From Streptomyces dengpaensis (GTDB taxonomy: Bacteria > Actinomycetota > Actinomycetes > Streptomycetales > Streptomycetaceae), in NCBI RefSeq assembly GCF_002946835.1, contig NZ_CP026652.1, positions 7,068,001 to 7,132,000 of the forward strand: a stretch of 64,000 nucleotides of DNA, in the 5' to 3' direction. A program made the position numbers and the translations under genes. Each line of letters starts with the position of its first letter. Positions within the stretch are counted from its first letter, which is position 1. This document shows, one piece after another, positions 45,803 through 55,430 of the stretch. The notes below the pieces were generated by a model, which saw nothing but the letters and a program-made list of their open reading frames with translations, was not told the DNA's origin and did not search any database.

Positions 45803-47182
45803 TTGTCGCACCCGTACGAACTCGACGTCCTCAACCCGGCGACGGAAGAGGTCATCGCGACCGTCCCCGGCGCCCTCGAACAGGACGTCGACGCCGCCGT
45901 CCTCCGGGCCGGCCGCGCCCAGCAGGCCTGGGCCGCCGCCGCACCGGCCGACCGGGCCCGGCTGCTGCGCCGCTTCGCGGCCGTCGTCGACGACCACATC
46001 GAGGAACTGGCCCGGCTCGAGGTCCGCGAGGCCGGCCACACCATCGGCAACGCCCGCTGGGAGGCGGGCAACGTCCGCGATCTGCTCGACTACGCGGCCG
46101 GGGGAGTGGAGCGGCTGACCGGCCGTCAGATTCCGGTACCAGGAGGTCTCGACGTCACCATCCTGGAGCCGCTCGGCGTCGTCGGCGTCATCGCCCCCTG
46201 GAACTTCCCCCTGCCGATCGCGGCCTGGGGCACCGCCCCCGCGCTCGCGGCCGGCAACGCGGTGATCCTCAAGCCCGCCGAGACGACTCCGCTGACCGCG
46301 CTGCGGCTGGCCGAACTCGCCCTGGAAGCGGGACTTCCGGAGGGGCTGTTCCAGGTACTCCCGGGCGCGGGCCCCATCGCGGGCAACGCGCTGGTCGAGC
46401 ACCCCGGGGTCGCGAAGATCGTCTTCACGGGGTCAACCGCTGTGGGCAAACAGGTGTTGGCGAAGGGCTCGGCCCTCCTCAAGCGCGTCACCCTCGAACT
46501 CGGCGGCAAGAGCCCCAACATCGTCTTCGCCGACGCCGACATCGAGGCCGCCGCGAGCGCCGCCCCTGTGTCCTTCCTCGACAACTCCGGCCAGGACTGC
46601 TGCGCCCGCACCCGCATCCTCGTCCAGCGCTCCGCGTACGACCGCTTCCTCGAACTCCTCACCCCCGCGATCGAATCCGTCGTCGTCGGCGACCCGGCCG
46701 ACGAGCAGACCCAGATGGGCCCGCTGATCTCCCGGGCGCAACTGGAGCGCGTACGGTCGTACGTCGACGCCGACGCGCCCGGCATCCGCGGCAAGGCCCC
46801 CGAGGGCCCCGGCTTCTGGTTCCCGCCCACCGTCCTCACCGACGTCGAGCCCCACGCGCGCGTGGCCGTCGAGGAGGTCTTCGGCCCCGTCGCCGTGGTC
46901 CTGCCCTTCGACGACGAGGCCGACGCGATCCGGCTCGCCAACGACACGCCGTACGGCCTCGCGGGCTCCATCTGGACCCGTGACGTCGGCCGGGCGCTGC
47001 GCGTCTCGGGTGCCGTCCGCGCCGGGAACCTGTCCGTCAACTCCCACTCCAGCGTCCGCTACTGGACCCCCTTCGGCGGCTTCAAGCAGTCGGGGATCGG
47101 CCGCGAACTCGGCCCGGACGCGCTCACCGCCTTCACCGAGACCAAGAACGTCTTCATCAGCACGGAGGGCCCCGCACAGTGA
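45803..47182 (+). CDS. NAD(P)-dependent aldehyde dehydrogenase
   Basis: 459 residues. Catalytic Cys266 (NSGQDCCART) and general base Glu232 (LELGGKSP); cofactor loop FTGSTAVGK; PWNFP near 132. TTG start at 45803, 9 bp after glnA4. In the predicted route it oxidises a gamma-glutamyl-amino aldehyde to the acid before hydrolysis by the PuuD-like enzyme. The enzyme that first oxidises the alcohol or amine may be the SDR that follows. Confidence 0.93.
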   Translation: MSHPYELDVLNPATEEVIATVPGALEQDVDAAVLRAGRAQQAWAAAAPADRARLLRRFAAVVDDHIEELARLEVREAGHTIGNARWEAGNVRDLLDYAAGGVERLTGRQIPVPGGLDVTILEPLGVVGVIAPWNFPLPIAAWGTAPALAAGNAVILKPAETTPLTALRLAELALEAGLPEGLFQVLPGAGPIAGNALVEHPGVAKIVFTGSTAVGKQVLAKGSALLKRVTLELGGKSPNIVFADADIEAAASAAPVSFLDNSGQDCCARTRILVQRSAYDRFLELLTPAIESVVVGDPADEQTQMGPLISRAQLERVRSYVDADAPGIRGKAPEGPGFWFPPTVLTDVEPHARVAVEEVFGPVAVVLPFDDEADAIRLANDTPYGLAGSIWTRDVGRALRVSGAVRAGNLSVNSHSSVRYWTPFGGFKQSGIGRELGPDALTAFTETKNVFISTEGPAQ

Positions 47183-47988
47183 CCTCAGAGACCTCAGTGA
47201 CCTCAGAGACTCCAGACATCGTCTGCCGCCGACTGGTCGGCCGTACCGCCGTCATCACCGGCGCCGGCAGCGGCATCGGCCTCGCCACCGCACGCCGGCT
47301 CGCCTCCGAGGGCGCCCACGTCGTCTGCGGCGACGTCGACGAGCAGCGCGGCAAGGCGGCCGCCGAGGAGATCGGCGGGATCTTCGTGAAGGTCGACGTC
47401 ACCGACCCCGAGCAGGTCGAGGCGCTCTTCAAGACGGCGTACGACACCTATGGCTCCGTCGACATCGCCTTCAACAACGCGGGCATCTCACCGCCCGACG
47501 ACGACTCCATCCTGGAGACCGGCCTCGAGGCCTGGAAGCGCGTCCAGGAGGTCAACCTCACCTCCGTCTACCTGTGCTGCAAGGCCGCGATCCCCTACAT
47601 GCGGCGCCAGGGCAAGGGCTCCATCATCAACACGGCGTCGTTCGTGGCCCGGATGGGCGCGGCGACCTCGCAGATCTCGTACACGGCCTCCAAGGGCGGC
47701 GTCCTGGCCATGTCCCGCGAACTGGGCGTGCAGTTCGCGCGGGAGGGCATCCGGGTCAACGCCCTGTGCCCCGGGCCCGTCAACACTCCGCTCCTCCGGG
47801 AGCTGTTCGCCAAGGATCCCGAGCGGGCCGCCCGCCGTCTCGTCCACATCCCGGTCGGGCGGTTCGCCGAGGCGGAGGAGATCGCCGCGGCGGTCGCGTT
47901 CCTCGCCAGCGACGACTCTTCCTTCGTGAACGCCACCGACTTCCTGGTGGACGGCGGCATTTCGGGCGCCTATGTCACCCCGTTGTAG
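47179..47988 (+). CDS. Short-chain dehydrogenase/reductase
   Basis: 269 residues. TGAGSGIGLATA cofactor motif, NNAG, catalytic Ser/Tyr/Lys in NTASFVARMGAATSQISYTASKGG. The GTG overlaps the ALDH stop; the N-terminal TSETSVTSETPD arises from a 14-bp repeat, and a second GTG a few codons on could be the true start. Likely oxidises the hydroxyl of gamma-glutamylethanolamide or a similar intermediate. Confidence 0.93.
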   Translation: MTSETSVTSETPDIVCRRLVGRTAVITGAGSGIGLATARRLASEGAHVVCGDVDEQRGKAAAEEIGGIFVKVDVTDPEQVEALFKTAYDTYGSVDIAFNNAGISPPDDDSILETGLEAWKRVQEVNLTSVYLCCKAAIPYMRRQGKGSIINTASFVARMGAATSQISYTASKGGVLAMSRELGVQFAREGIRVNALCPGPVNTPLLRELFAKDPERAARRLVHIPVGRFAEAEEIAAAVAFLASDDSSFVNATDFLVDGGISGAYVTPL

Positions 47989-48022
47989 TACCGATCTTCG
48001 GCGGGCGTCCTAGAGTGCCGGG

Positions 48023-48958
48023 ATGAGCATGACGCCACCGCCCGGCTGGTACCGCGACCCGTCGTACCCACTCGTCGAACGCTGGTGGGACGGGACCGCC
48101 TGGACCGACCACCGGCGCCAGCCCGAAGAGCCACAACAGCCCTTGGTACGACCGGAATCCGCCGGTGGCGGCGGCTCCGGTCGCGCCAAGGCCGTCGCGC
48201 TCGGCGCGGCCGGGGTGGTCCTCGTGGCCTCGATCGTCACGGGCGCGGTCCTGCTGGGCCGGGACGGCGACGGCGGCGGCGAAGCGGCGGCGCAGACCGG
48301 CCCGTCCGTCGCGTCGTCCCCCACGCCCACGCCATCGCCCTCGGTGACCAGTCCGGCGCCCTCGGCGGAGGACCCGTCCGTCGTCGTGGACGAACTCAAC
48401 GGCATCACGCTGCCGTTGCCCGACGGCTGGGTCAGACCCCAGTACGTCGCCGAGAACGACGTCGTGATGACGACCGACGGCACGTACGACTGCCCGGGCG
48501 ACCCCGGCGTCTGCCGCCACGGCCGGGTCATCTCGCGCACGGTCACCGCGAACGACGAGAAGTCCCCGAAGGCCCTGGCCCAGCAGGACATCGAGGACGC
48601 CGCGAACAGGGCGTACGACCGCGACCTCGTCGACAGCCGCCCCTACGACGGCATCGAGACCCACCAGCAGGTGAAGGCGGGCTCGGTCGCCGTCGCCGGG
48701 CGCGCCGGGTACTTCGTGCGCTGGCGGGTCAAGACCGCGACGGGGCCCGGAGGTTACGTCCAGTCGCTGGTCTTCCAGTCCAGCGTGGGCTCGGAGTCCC
48801 TCGTCATCGTCCGCTTCGCCTTCGACGCCGGCCCCGACGGGCCGCCGCTGTCCGACATGGACGAGATCACCGAGGGGATACGGCCCATCGGCGACACGGA
48901 CGCGGGCGGCGGCGTGGGCAGCAGCATCGGACCGCCGGAGCGAACCGGACAGGAGTGA
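48023..48958 (+). CDS. DUF2510-domain membrane-anchored protein
   Basis: 311 residues. DUF2510 at 1-35 (PPPGWYRDPSYPLVERWWDGTAWTDH) is followed by a linker, one membrane helix (VALGAAGVVLVASIVTGAVLL, about 57-77), a Ser/Thr/Pro stalk and an extracellular domain with a CPGDPGVC pair. Function unknown; DUF2510 proteins are common in actinobacterial envelopes. It stands alone. Confidence 0.88.
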   Translation: MSMTPPPGWYRDPSYPLVERWWDGTAWTDHRRQPEEPQQPLVRPESAGGGGSGRAKAVALGAAGVVLVASIVTGAVLLGRDGDGGGEAAAQTGPSVASSPTPTPSPSVTSPAPSAEDPSVVVDELNGITLPLPDGWVRPQYVAENDVVMTTDGTYDCPGDPGVCRHGRVISRTVTANDEKSPKALAQQDIEDAANRAYDRDLVDSRPYDGIETHQQVKAGSVAVAGRAGYFVRWRVKTATGPGGYVQSLVFQSSVGSESLVIVRFAFDAGPDGPPLSDMDEITEGIRPIGDTDAGGGVGSSIGPPERTGQE

Positions 48959-48964
48959 ACCGGA

Positions 48965-50167
48965 TCACAGGAACGTGTGGCCCTCGCCGCGATACGTCGG
49001 GACGGCGGCCGTCACCGTGTCGCCCTCCACGAGGTGCAGCGTGTCGAACCGCTCGCACAGCTCGCCCGCCTTCGCGTGCCGGAACCACACCTTGTCGCCG
49101 ATGAGCAGATCGTCGGCCGGGGAGCCGAGCAGCGGCGTCTGCACCTCGCCGGGGCCCTCCTTGGGGTCGTACTTGAGGCCCTCGGGGAGGTGCGGGACGG
49201 GCAGCCGGTCGACACCGGCGGCCCCCGATGCCGGATATCCGCCGCCGAGCACGGTGACGACACCCACGCCCGGCCGACGGACGACGGGCTGGGCGAAGAG
49301 CGCGGCGGGCCGCCCGCTGAACGAGGTGTAGTTGTCGAAGAGCCGCGGCACGTAGAGCCCCGACCCCGCCGCGATCTCGGTGACCGCGTCCTCGGCGGCC
49401 GTGTGCTGGACGCTGCCGGTGCCCCCGCCGTTGACGAATTCGAGGCCGGGCTCCACGGCTCGTACGGCGCGCACGGCCTCGGCCCGCCGCTGGGCCAGTT
49501 CCCTGCGGGCGGTGGCCTGCATCAGCCGGATGGCACGGGACCGCAGGGGCCGCCCCTCGACCGCGTCACCGACGCCCGCGATATGACCCTCGTACGCCAT
49601 GATCCCGACGAGCTTGAACCCCGGCTGCCGGGTGACGGCGCGGGCCAGCTCGGCGACCTGGGCGGGGGAGTGCAGCGGCGAGCGGCGAGCGCCGACGCGG
49701 ACCCGGCCGCCGAGCAGCTTGAGGGAGGTGTCCAACTCCAGGCAGACGCGCACGACTTCGGTGCCGCCCTGCCGAGCCTTGTCGATGAGGCGGAGCTGGG
49801 CCGGATCGTCGACCATGACGGTCACGGCGGCGGCGAGCTTGGGGTCCCCGGTCAGCTCGGCGTAGCCCTTGCGGTCCGCCGACGGGTAGGCGAGGAGGAC
49901 GTCGTCGAACCCGGACCGCGCCAGCCACAGGGATTCGGCGAGGGTGAAGGACATGATGCCCGCGAAGCCGTCCCGGCCCAGGACGCGTTCGAGCAGGGTG
50001 CGGCAGCGCACGGACTTGCTGGCGACGCGGATCGGCTTGCCGCCGGCCCTGCGGACGAGATCGTCCGCGTTCGCGTCGAAGGCCTCCAGGTCCACGATCG
50101 CCACGGGGGCGTCGAGGTGAGCGGTGGCCCGGTCGTAGCGGGCCCTGTCGGCGGCGCGGACAGTCAT
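48965..50167 (-). CDS. PLP-dependent alanine-racemase-fold protein (amino-acid deaminase/aldolase type)
   Basis: 400 residues from ATG 50167. Alanine-racemase N-terminal barrel with the PLP Lys in RVASKSVRCRTLLE, an EFVNGGGTGS phosphate-binding region and a C-terminal DSD1-like domain (HAKAGELCERFDTLHLVEG). Family members act as D-threonine aldolases or D-amino-acid dehydratases; a substrate cannot be fixed. The open frame continues upstream to 50887, but that part is antisense to the proline-rich gene. Confidence 0.9.
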   Translation of the reverse strand: MTVRAADRARYDRATAHLDAPVAIVDLEAFDANADDLVRRAGGKPIRVASKSVRCRTLLERVLGRDGFAGIMSFTLAESLWLARSGFDDVLLAYPSADRKGYAELTGDPKLAAAVTVMVDDPAQLRLIDKARQGGTEVVRVCLELDTSLKLLGGRVRVGARRSPLHSPAQVAELARAVTRQPGFKLVGIMAYEGHIAGVGDAVEGRPLRSRAIRLMQATARRELAQRRAEAVRAVRAVEPGLEFVNGGGTGSVQHTAAEDAVTEIAAGSGLYVPRLFDNYTSFSGRPAALFAQPVVRRPGVGVVTVLGGGYPASGAAGVDRLPVPHLPEGLKYDPKEGPGEVQTPLLGSPADDLLIGDKVWFRHAKAGELCERFDTLHLVEGDTVTAAVPTYRGEGHTFL

Positions 50168-50441
50168 GGCCGAAGCCTGCCAGACTCGATTACCGCAGGG
50201 TAGGGGGACGTTCCGGGCAGATGCCCCGGGGTCCCGGACTGATTCCCTCAGGCTCGGCGTCAACCCGTAGAGTGACGCGCACGCAGGAGGAACGACCTTC
50301 CCCCGACGGTCCCTGCCCGGGGTGACGGTCCACCGGCGCGGGTATGCGTGCCCGTGGCGGGGGTTCCTCTCGCGCACGTGAAACGGCCCCGCCGAGCTCC
50401 GAGGCGGTCCGATTGCCGGGGTACGAGGAAACGGGGGGTGC
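50168..50441. other. Divergent intergenic region
   Basis: 274 bp between the PLP enzyme gene and the proline-rich gene. No clear operator or hairpin is seen. It must hold promoters for both. Confidence 0.4.
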
Positions 50442-52355
50442 ATGAGCACGGAAGCGCGCCGCGCCTCCCTTCCCCCGCACCCGTCGACGCCGCCGGGCTC
50501 GTCGACGCCGTCCAGCCCGTCGACTTCGTCCAGCCTGTCGAGCGCGTCCGGCCCGTCGACGGCGGCAGGTTCGCCGACCCTGCCTGGTCCGTCGAAGCCG
50601 CCGGGCCCGTCGGCCCCGCTCGGTCCGGGGGATCCGTTTGGCTCGGCGACGGGGCCGGGGGCGGGAACCCCACCCGGTTCCGGGGCGCCGTCCGGTACGG
50701 GGACTCCGCCCCGCCCGTCGGCCCCGCCCCGTCCGGAGCAGCCTCCGTCGCCGGAACAGGCCTCGCTGTTGGGCGAGACCGCGTCACGGGGTGAAGCCGG
50801 GTTGCGTGGCGTCGCGTCGGCGGGGGAGACCCCGTCGCGCGGAGCGGCCGCGTCGCCGGCGGAGTCGCAGGCTCCTCCCCGTCCCACGACGCCGCCGACG
50901 GGCTACGCCCCGTCGCAGCGCCCGCAGGGTCCGCCGATGGGCGCTGCCCCGTCGCATCCCCTGCGGCCGGCGCCCCCGCCTCCGCCCGGTCCGCAGGAGC
51001 CGTCGTCGGGTGACGCCTCGTCGCTTCCGCCGCGGCCGGCGGCGTCGCCCTCGGGCGGCAACCCCGCGCTCCGGCGCCGTCCGGCGACCCCGCCGACGGG
51101 CGATGCCGCGTCGCCCCGCCCCCAGGGGCTGCTGTCGGGTGACAACCTTCCGCCCCGGCCGGCGGGGCCGCCTTCGGCGGGCGAAGGGGGCGGACCTCGG
51201 GTGTCCGGTGCCGTGCCGCGAGGGTCGCGTGTGCCGTCGCCGGCCCGTTCCTATGACTTCTTCGACACCCCCGCCGTTACGGACTCCTCCGACGTCGTGC
51301 CGGAGGCCCGGCGGTTCCCCGAGCTGCGCCCCGAGCGGCAGTCCGGTTCGGTGACCCCGCCGCCGCCCGCGGCCTCCGCGCGGTTCCCGGACGCGCCCCC
51401 GGTGGCTCCGGAGAACGCCGCGCGGCGCGCCACCGTGCCCGAGGAGCGGCCCACCGAGACGACCCGGCGGCTGCGGCCCATCCCGGCCCAGGAGCCCGCC
51501 GCACCTCCCCGTGTCCCCGTAGCGCGGCCCTACGTGTCGTTCGCGCAGCCGGAGACGTACGACGACGGCGGCGAGCGCCCGGGGCCGGCCGACGGGCGGC
51601 GCACCCGTCCCCGTACCGCGGCCGCCGCGGCCTGTGTCGTGCTCGGGCTCGGGCTCATCGGCGGTGCGGTGACGGGGAGTTGGCTGACCGGCGACGGCGG
51701 TGACGGAGCCGGTTCGCGAAGCGGCTTCGCGGCGGCAGGGGAGTTGTGGCACAGCGTGCCCGTGGACCAGCTCTTCCCGCCCACTGTGAAGGGAGACGGC
51801 GCGGGCCCCGGCGGCGCCGACCGTACCTGGACCCGGGTCGCCGTCGCCCCGGACACCGGCTGCGAGGACGCCTTCGACCCGATCCTGCGCAAGGCCCTCG
51901 CCCCGGTCGGCTGCCTGCGCCTGCTGCGCGCCACCTACACGGACGTCACCGGCAGCCATGTCACCACCGTCGGCCTGCTGTTCACCAAGGCGGACGCGGC
52001 GGCCATGGCCTCCCTGAAGGCCCGCTTCGAGAAAGAGGGCCTGGACCGGCGCACCGACCTGATGCCCCGCCCGTACGCCCCGAAGGGCACCGACGCCGAG
52101 GGCTTCGGCGCCGCCCAGCGCGCTTCCTGGACGGTGTCGGTCCTCACCGACGTCCCCGTCGTCGTCTACGCCGTCTCCGGCTTCGCCGACGGCCGCGCCG
52201 TCAACTCCCCGCAGCCCGCAGCCGACGCGATGAAGCCGGGCGCGACGACCGCCCCCGCGCAGGCGGGCCTCGGCCACGAGGCACAGGGCCTCGCCGACCG
52301 CGTCGAGCGAAGCCTCCGCAAGACCGCAACCTCGGCCACGGAGAAGCCGTCATGA
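50442..52355 (+). CDS. Proline-rich membrane protein upstream of mycosin
   Basis: 637 residues. The first 390 are disordered Pro/Ser/Ala repeats (STPSSPSTSSSLSSASGPS; PSGGNPALRRRPATPPTGD style units about every 20 residues). Then come one membrane helix (AAAACVVLGLGLIGGAVTG, about 387-405) and an extracytoplasmic globular domain (WTRVAVAPDTGCEDAFDPILRKALAPVGCLRLLRATY) with a Cys pair. It overlaps the mycosin gene by ATGA, so the two probably work together at the membrane. Type VII secretion association is an inference from that partner. Confidence 0.8.
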   Translation: MSTEARRASLPPHPSTPPGSSTPSSPSTSSSLSSASGPSTAAGSPTLPGPSKPPGPSAPLGPGDPFGSATGPGAGTPPGSGAPSGTGTPPRPSAPPRPEQPPSPEQASLLGETASRGEAGLRGVASAGETPSRGAAASPAESQAPPRPTTPPTGYAPSQRPQGPPMGAAPSHPLRPAPPPPPGPQEPSSGDASSLPPRPAASPSGGNPALRRRPATPPTGDAASPRPQGLLSGDNLPPRPAGPPSAGEGGGPRVSGAVPRGSRVPSPARSYDFFDTPAVTDSSDVVPEARRFPELRPERQSGSVTPPPPAASARFPDAPPVAPENAARRATVPEERPTETTRRLRPIPAQEPAAPPRVPVARPYVSFAQPETYDDGGERPGPADGRRTRPRTAAAAACVVLGLGLIGGAVTGSWLTGDGGDGAGSRSGFAAAGELWHSVPVDQLFPPTVKGDGAGPGGADRTWTRVAVAPDTGCEDAFDPILRKALAPVGCLRLLRATYTDVTGSHVTTVGLLFTKADAAAMASLKARFEKEGLDRRTDLMPRPYAPKGTDAEGFGAAQRASWTVSVLTDVPVVVYAVSGFADGRAVNSPQPAADAMKPGATTAPAQAGLGHEAQGLADRVERSLRKTATSATEKPS

Positions 52356-53536
52356 CCGCCCAGGCCACCCGCACGGCCGGAGGGCTCATCAGCGCCCTGC
52401 TGGCCGCCTCCCTCGCGCTCGTGCCCGCCACCACCGCGCACGCCGACGGCATCCGCGCCCAGCAGTGGGCGCTCGACGCGATGCACACCCAGGAGGCCTG
52501 GCGCACCACGAAGGGCAAGGGCATCACCGTCGCGGTCCTCGACACCGGCGTCGACGCCGAGCACCCGGACCTCGCGGGCAACGTCCTCACCGGCAAGGAC
52601 ATGGTCGGCTTCGGCGCGAGCCGCGGTGACCGGTCGTGGGCCCGGCACGGCACCGCCATGGCGGGCATCATCGCCGGGCACGGCCACGGACCGGGCAACG
52701 GCGACGGCGTCCTGGGCATCGCCCCCGAGGCGAAGATCCTCCCGGTCCGCGTCATCCTCGAAGACGGCGACTCCGCTCGTACGAAGGCCCGCAACACCCG
52801 CGGCAACGCCCTTGCCGAGGGCATCCGCTGGGCCACCGACCACGGCGCCGACGTCATCAACCTCTCCCTCGGCGACGACTCCAAGTCGGCCCACCCGGAA
52901 CCCGCCGAGGACGCGGCCGTCCAGTACGCCCTGAAGAAGGGCGCCGTCGTCGTCGCCTCGGCCGGCAACGGCGGTGAGAAGGGCGACCACATCTCCTACC
53001 CGGCCGCGTACCCAGGCGTGATCGCCGTGACCGCCGTCGACCGGTACGGCACCCGAGCCTCGTTCTCCACCCGCCGCTGGTACGCCACCGTCAGCGCCCC
53101 CGGCGTCGACGTCGTCATCGCCGACCCGGACGACCGGTACTACGAGGGCTGGGGCACCAGCGCGGCCTCCGCGTTCGTCTCCGGCGCGGTCGCCCTCGTC
53201 AAGTCGGCCCACCCGGGCCTGTCCCCGGCCCAGATCAAGCAGCTCCTGGCGGACACCGCCCGCAACGCCCCCACCGGCGGCCACGACGACTCCCACGGCT
53301 TCGGCTTCGTCGACCCCGCCGCCGCGATCAAGGCCGGCGGCCGCCTCAAGCCCGAGGAGCTGCACTCGGCCGTGTACGGCGACAAGTACTTCGGTCCGGG
53401 CCCCGACACCTCCGCGGACGACGGCAGCTCCTCCGGCTGGGCGGTCGCCCTCGCCGGCGGCCTCGGCGTGGTGGTGCTGGCGACGGCGGTGGTGCTGTGG
53501 CGCGGCCGTGGGGGATCACGCCGGTTCGGCGTGTAG
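52352..53536 (+). CDS. Mycosin-type membrane-anchored subtilisin protease
   Basis: 394 residues. Signal peptide about 1-32 (ISALLAASLALVPATTAHA), S8 triad Asp64 (VLDTGVD), His99 (RHGTAMAG) and Ser270 (GTSAASAFVSG), oxyanion Asn in ASAGNG, then a C-terminal membrane helix (GWAVALAGGLGVVVLATAVVLW) and a basic tail. This layout is that of MycP proteases of type VII secretion. No ESX core genes lie in the window. Confidence 0.9.
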   Translation: MTAQATRTAGGLISALLAASLALVPATTAHADGIRAQQWALDAMHTQEAWRTTKGKGITVAVLDTGVDAEHPDLAGNVLTGKDMVGFGASRGDRSWARHGTAMAGIIAGHGHGPGNGDGVLGIAPEAKILPVRVILEDGDSARTKARNTRGNALAEGIRWATDHGADVINLSLGDDSKSAHPEPAEDAAVQYALKKGAVVVASAGNGGEKGDHISYPAAYPGVIAVTAVDRYGTRASFSTRRWYATVSAPGVDVVIADPDDRYYEGWGTSAASAFVSGAVALVKSAHPGLSPAQIKQLLADTARNAPTGGHDDSHGFGFVDPAAAIKAGGRLKPEELHSAVYGDKYFGPGPDTSADDGSSSGWAVALAGGLGVVVLATAVVLWRGRGGSRRFGV

Positions 53537-53570
53537 CACCGGCGCCGCGGCGGCGTACGCCTCGTTCGTC

Positions 53571-54536
53571 TCAGTCGTCGGCCGTGTCCCGGAACGCGGC
53601 GACCGCGGCCTGTGCCGCCGCCTCGACCAGCGAAATCCCCTTCGCCTTCGTCGAGTTGCCCTGAGACAGCGTCGCCACCAGATAGTCGTGCCCGTCGACG
53701 GTGACCCTCCCGATGCTGTTGATGACCCACAGCCCGGTCGTGCTGCGCGGCAACCACCCGTTCTTCAGGGCCCATTGGGCGCTGTCGGCCGCGACCGACA
53801 CCCCCCAGTGCTGGCCGACGGCGATCTCGCCCATGAGCCCCTGGAGGTACGCCCGCGAGCTCTCGCCGAGTTCCGAGTCCTCCCCGAACACCTGCTGGAG
53901 CAAGGCCAGTTGATCGGCGGCCGTGGTCCGGGTCAGGCCCCACAGCATGCCGTCGCCGCCGTCCGTCCCGGTCAGCCCGAAGCGCTTGTTGGCGGAGTCC
54001 AGGCCGTCCGCCTGCCCGATCGCGCGCCACAGGGCGGACGCCGACGTGTTGTCGCTGTTCTCGATCATCGCGGTGGCGTACGCCTTCTCCTGCGCCGTCA
54101 ACTGCCGGTCCGCGTCCTGCGCCTGGAGCAGCAGCGTGGCCAGGATGTCGACCTTGACGATGCTCGCGGTGTCGAAGGTGCCGTCGCCGTACACGGCGCT
54201 CTCCCCGGAGCCGGCGTCGAGGACCGCGACCGACACGTCGGGGCCGTCCTCCACCGTCACCGACTTCATGGACTTGGCGAGCAGCGCGTCCCGGTCCACC
54301 GGGAGCTCCGCCGCAGGTTCCACCGAGGCCTCCTCGCTGACGGCAGGCGACGCCGAGGACGACGATGACGCCGAGGACGACGATACGGGGCTCGGGCCGT
54401 CGTGCGCCTGTGCCTTCATGTACACCGTCCCGGCCGCCGTGCCGCCCACCAGGACGGCGGAGGCCACCGCCGTGGAGAGGAGCGTTCTGCGTCGGGTCGG
54501 ACGGGCGTTGTGGCCCAGGGCTCTGTGGCGGTCCAT
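53571..54536 (-). CDS. Class-A beta-lactamase-fold serine hydrolase
   Basis: 321 residues. Twin-Arg-like/positively charged start then a membrane helix (LLSTAVASAVLVGGTAAG), a Ser-rich linker, and a beta-lactamase2 domain with Ser125-x-x-Lys128 (TASIVKVD) and SDN at 161-163. The third motif is KNG instead of KTG, and no Glu166-type omega-loop is obvious, so it may be a D,D-peptidase-like or inactive relative rather than a resistance enzyme. Confidence 0.88.
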   Translation of the reverse strand: MDRHRALGHNARPTRRRTLLSTAVASAVLVGGTAAGTVYMKAQAHDGPSPVSSSSASSSSSASPAVSEEASVEPAAELPVDRDALLAKSMKSVTVEDGPDVSVAVLDAGSGESAVYGDGTFDTASIVKVDILATLLLQAQDADRQLTAQEKAYATAMIENSDNTSASALWRAIGQADGLDSANKRFGLTGTDGGDGMLWGLTRTTAADQLALLQQVFGEDSELGESSRAYLQGLMGEIAVGQHWGVSVAADSAQWALKNGWLPRSTTGLWVINSIGRVTVDGHDYLVATLSQGNSTKAKGISLVEAAAQAAVAAFRDTADD

Positions 54537-54684
54537 CCCGCGATGCTGGGGGTCCGGGCTGTGCCGGGGGTTAGACGCACGTTAGATCTGTGTCAGGGAT
54601 GGCTGAGAAACCCATGAGCCCCGTCACCGCCGCGTTTCCGGGGCCGCACAACCGCAGCAGCAGCCCCCCGATAGGGTCGGGACC

Positions 54685-55416
54685 GTGGCGAACAAGAACA
54701 TTCCCGACTCCGGCTTCTCCGACGACGACGGCTCCGCCGACCCCCGGCTGAGCGCTGCGCTCGCGGCCTGGGCCGAGGACCGCACCGCCGTGCGGCCGGT
54801 CCTGGAGGCGCTCAAGGGCGCCCGGCTGCTCGTGCCCGTCGTGGCCGTCCTCGGCGAGGCCGAGGTGGACGAGAAGGGCCTCCGCCACGAGAAGACGAGC
54901 GACATGGCGGTGCCGACCCTGAAGGCCGGCAGCCGCACCGCCCTGCCCGCCTTCACGTCCACCGAGTCGCTGGCCCGCTGGGACCCGGCCGCCCGCCCCG
55001 TCGCCGTACCCCTGCACCAGGCCCTGCAGGCGGCGGCGCACGAGAAGGCCGACACGATCGTGCTGGACATCGCGGGACCCGTGCCCTACGAGCTGACCGG
55101 CCCGGCCCTGCTGGCGCTCGCCGAGGGACGGACGACGACGGACCCGCTCGCCGATCCGGCCGTGATCGAGGCGGTACGCGGGGCAGTGGCCGCCGAGCCG
55201 GCCGTGTTCTGCGCCCACCTCGGCCCCGGTCAGGCCGACGGCACCCTGGCCCTCGTACTGGACCCGTCCGCCGCCCCGGCCGACGCCGTCCGCGCGATCG
55301 CCGGGCGGCTCGCGGCCGACGAAACGCTGAGGGCCCGCCTGGTGCGCGGCCTCGACCTGGCACTTCTGCCGGCCGGGGCGACGCCTCCGGGCGAGCCCTT
55401 GTACGTACGGGCATGA
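54685..55416 (+). CDS. SseB-family protein
   Basis: 243 residues, GTG start. SseB N-terminal domain (SAALAAWAEDRTAVRPVLEALKGARLLVPVVAVLGEAEVD ... KTSDMAVPTLKAGSRTALPAFTS) and C-terminal domain (VFCAHLGPGQADGTLALVLDPSAAP). Conserved in Streptomyces next to DUF1844-infC. Molecular role not established. Confidence 0.9.
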   Translation: MANKNIPDSGFSDDDGSADPRLSAALAAWAEDRTAVRPVLEALKGARLLVPVVAVLGEAEVDEKGLRHEKTSDMAVPTLKAGSRTALPAFTSTESLARWDPAARPVAVPLHQALQAAAHEKADTIVLDIAGPVPYELTGPALLALAEGRTTTDPLADPAVIEAVRGAVAAEPAVFCAHLGPGQADGTLALVLDPSAAPADAVRAIAGRLAADETLRARLVRGLDLALLPAGATPPGEPLYVRA

Positions 55417-55430
55417 ACCAGCCGTGACCC

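Noticed and set aside
48965..50887. 640-residue version of the PLP enzyme
   Set aside because: The extra 240 codons are Pro/Gly/Asp repeats antisense to the proline-rich gene; the barrel domain starts at ATG 50167.
53571..54536. Antibiotic-resistance beta-lactamase
   Set aside because: The fold and the SxxK and SDN motifs are present, but KTG is replaced by KNG and no omega-loop Glu is evident, so resistance cannot be claimed.
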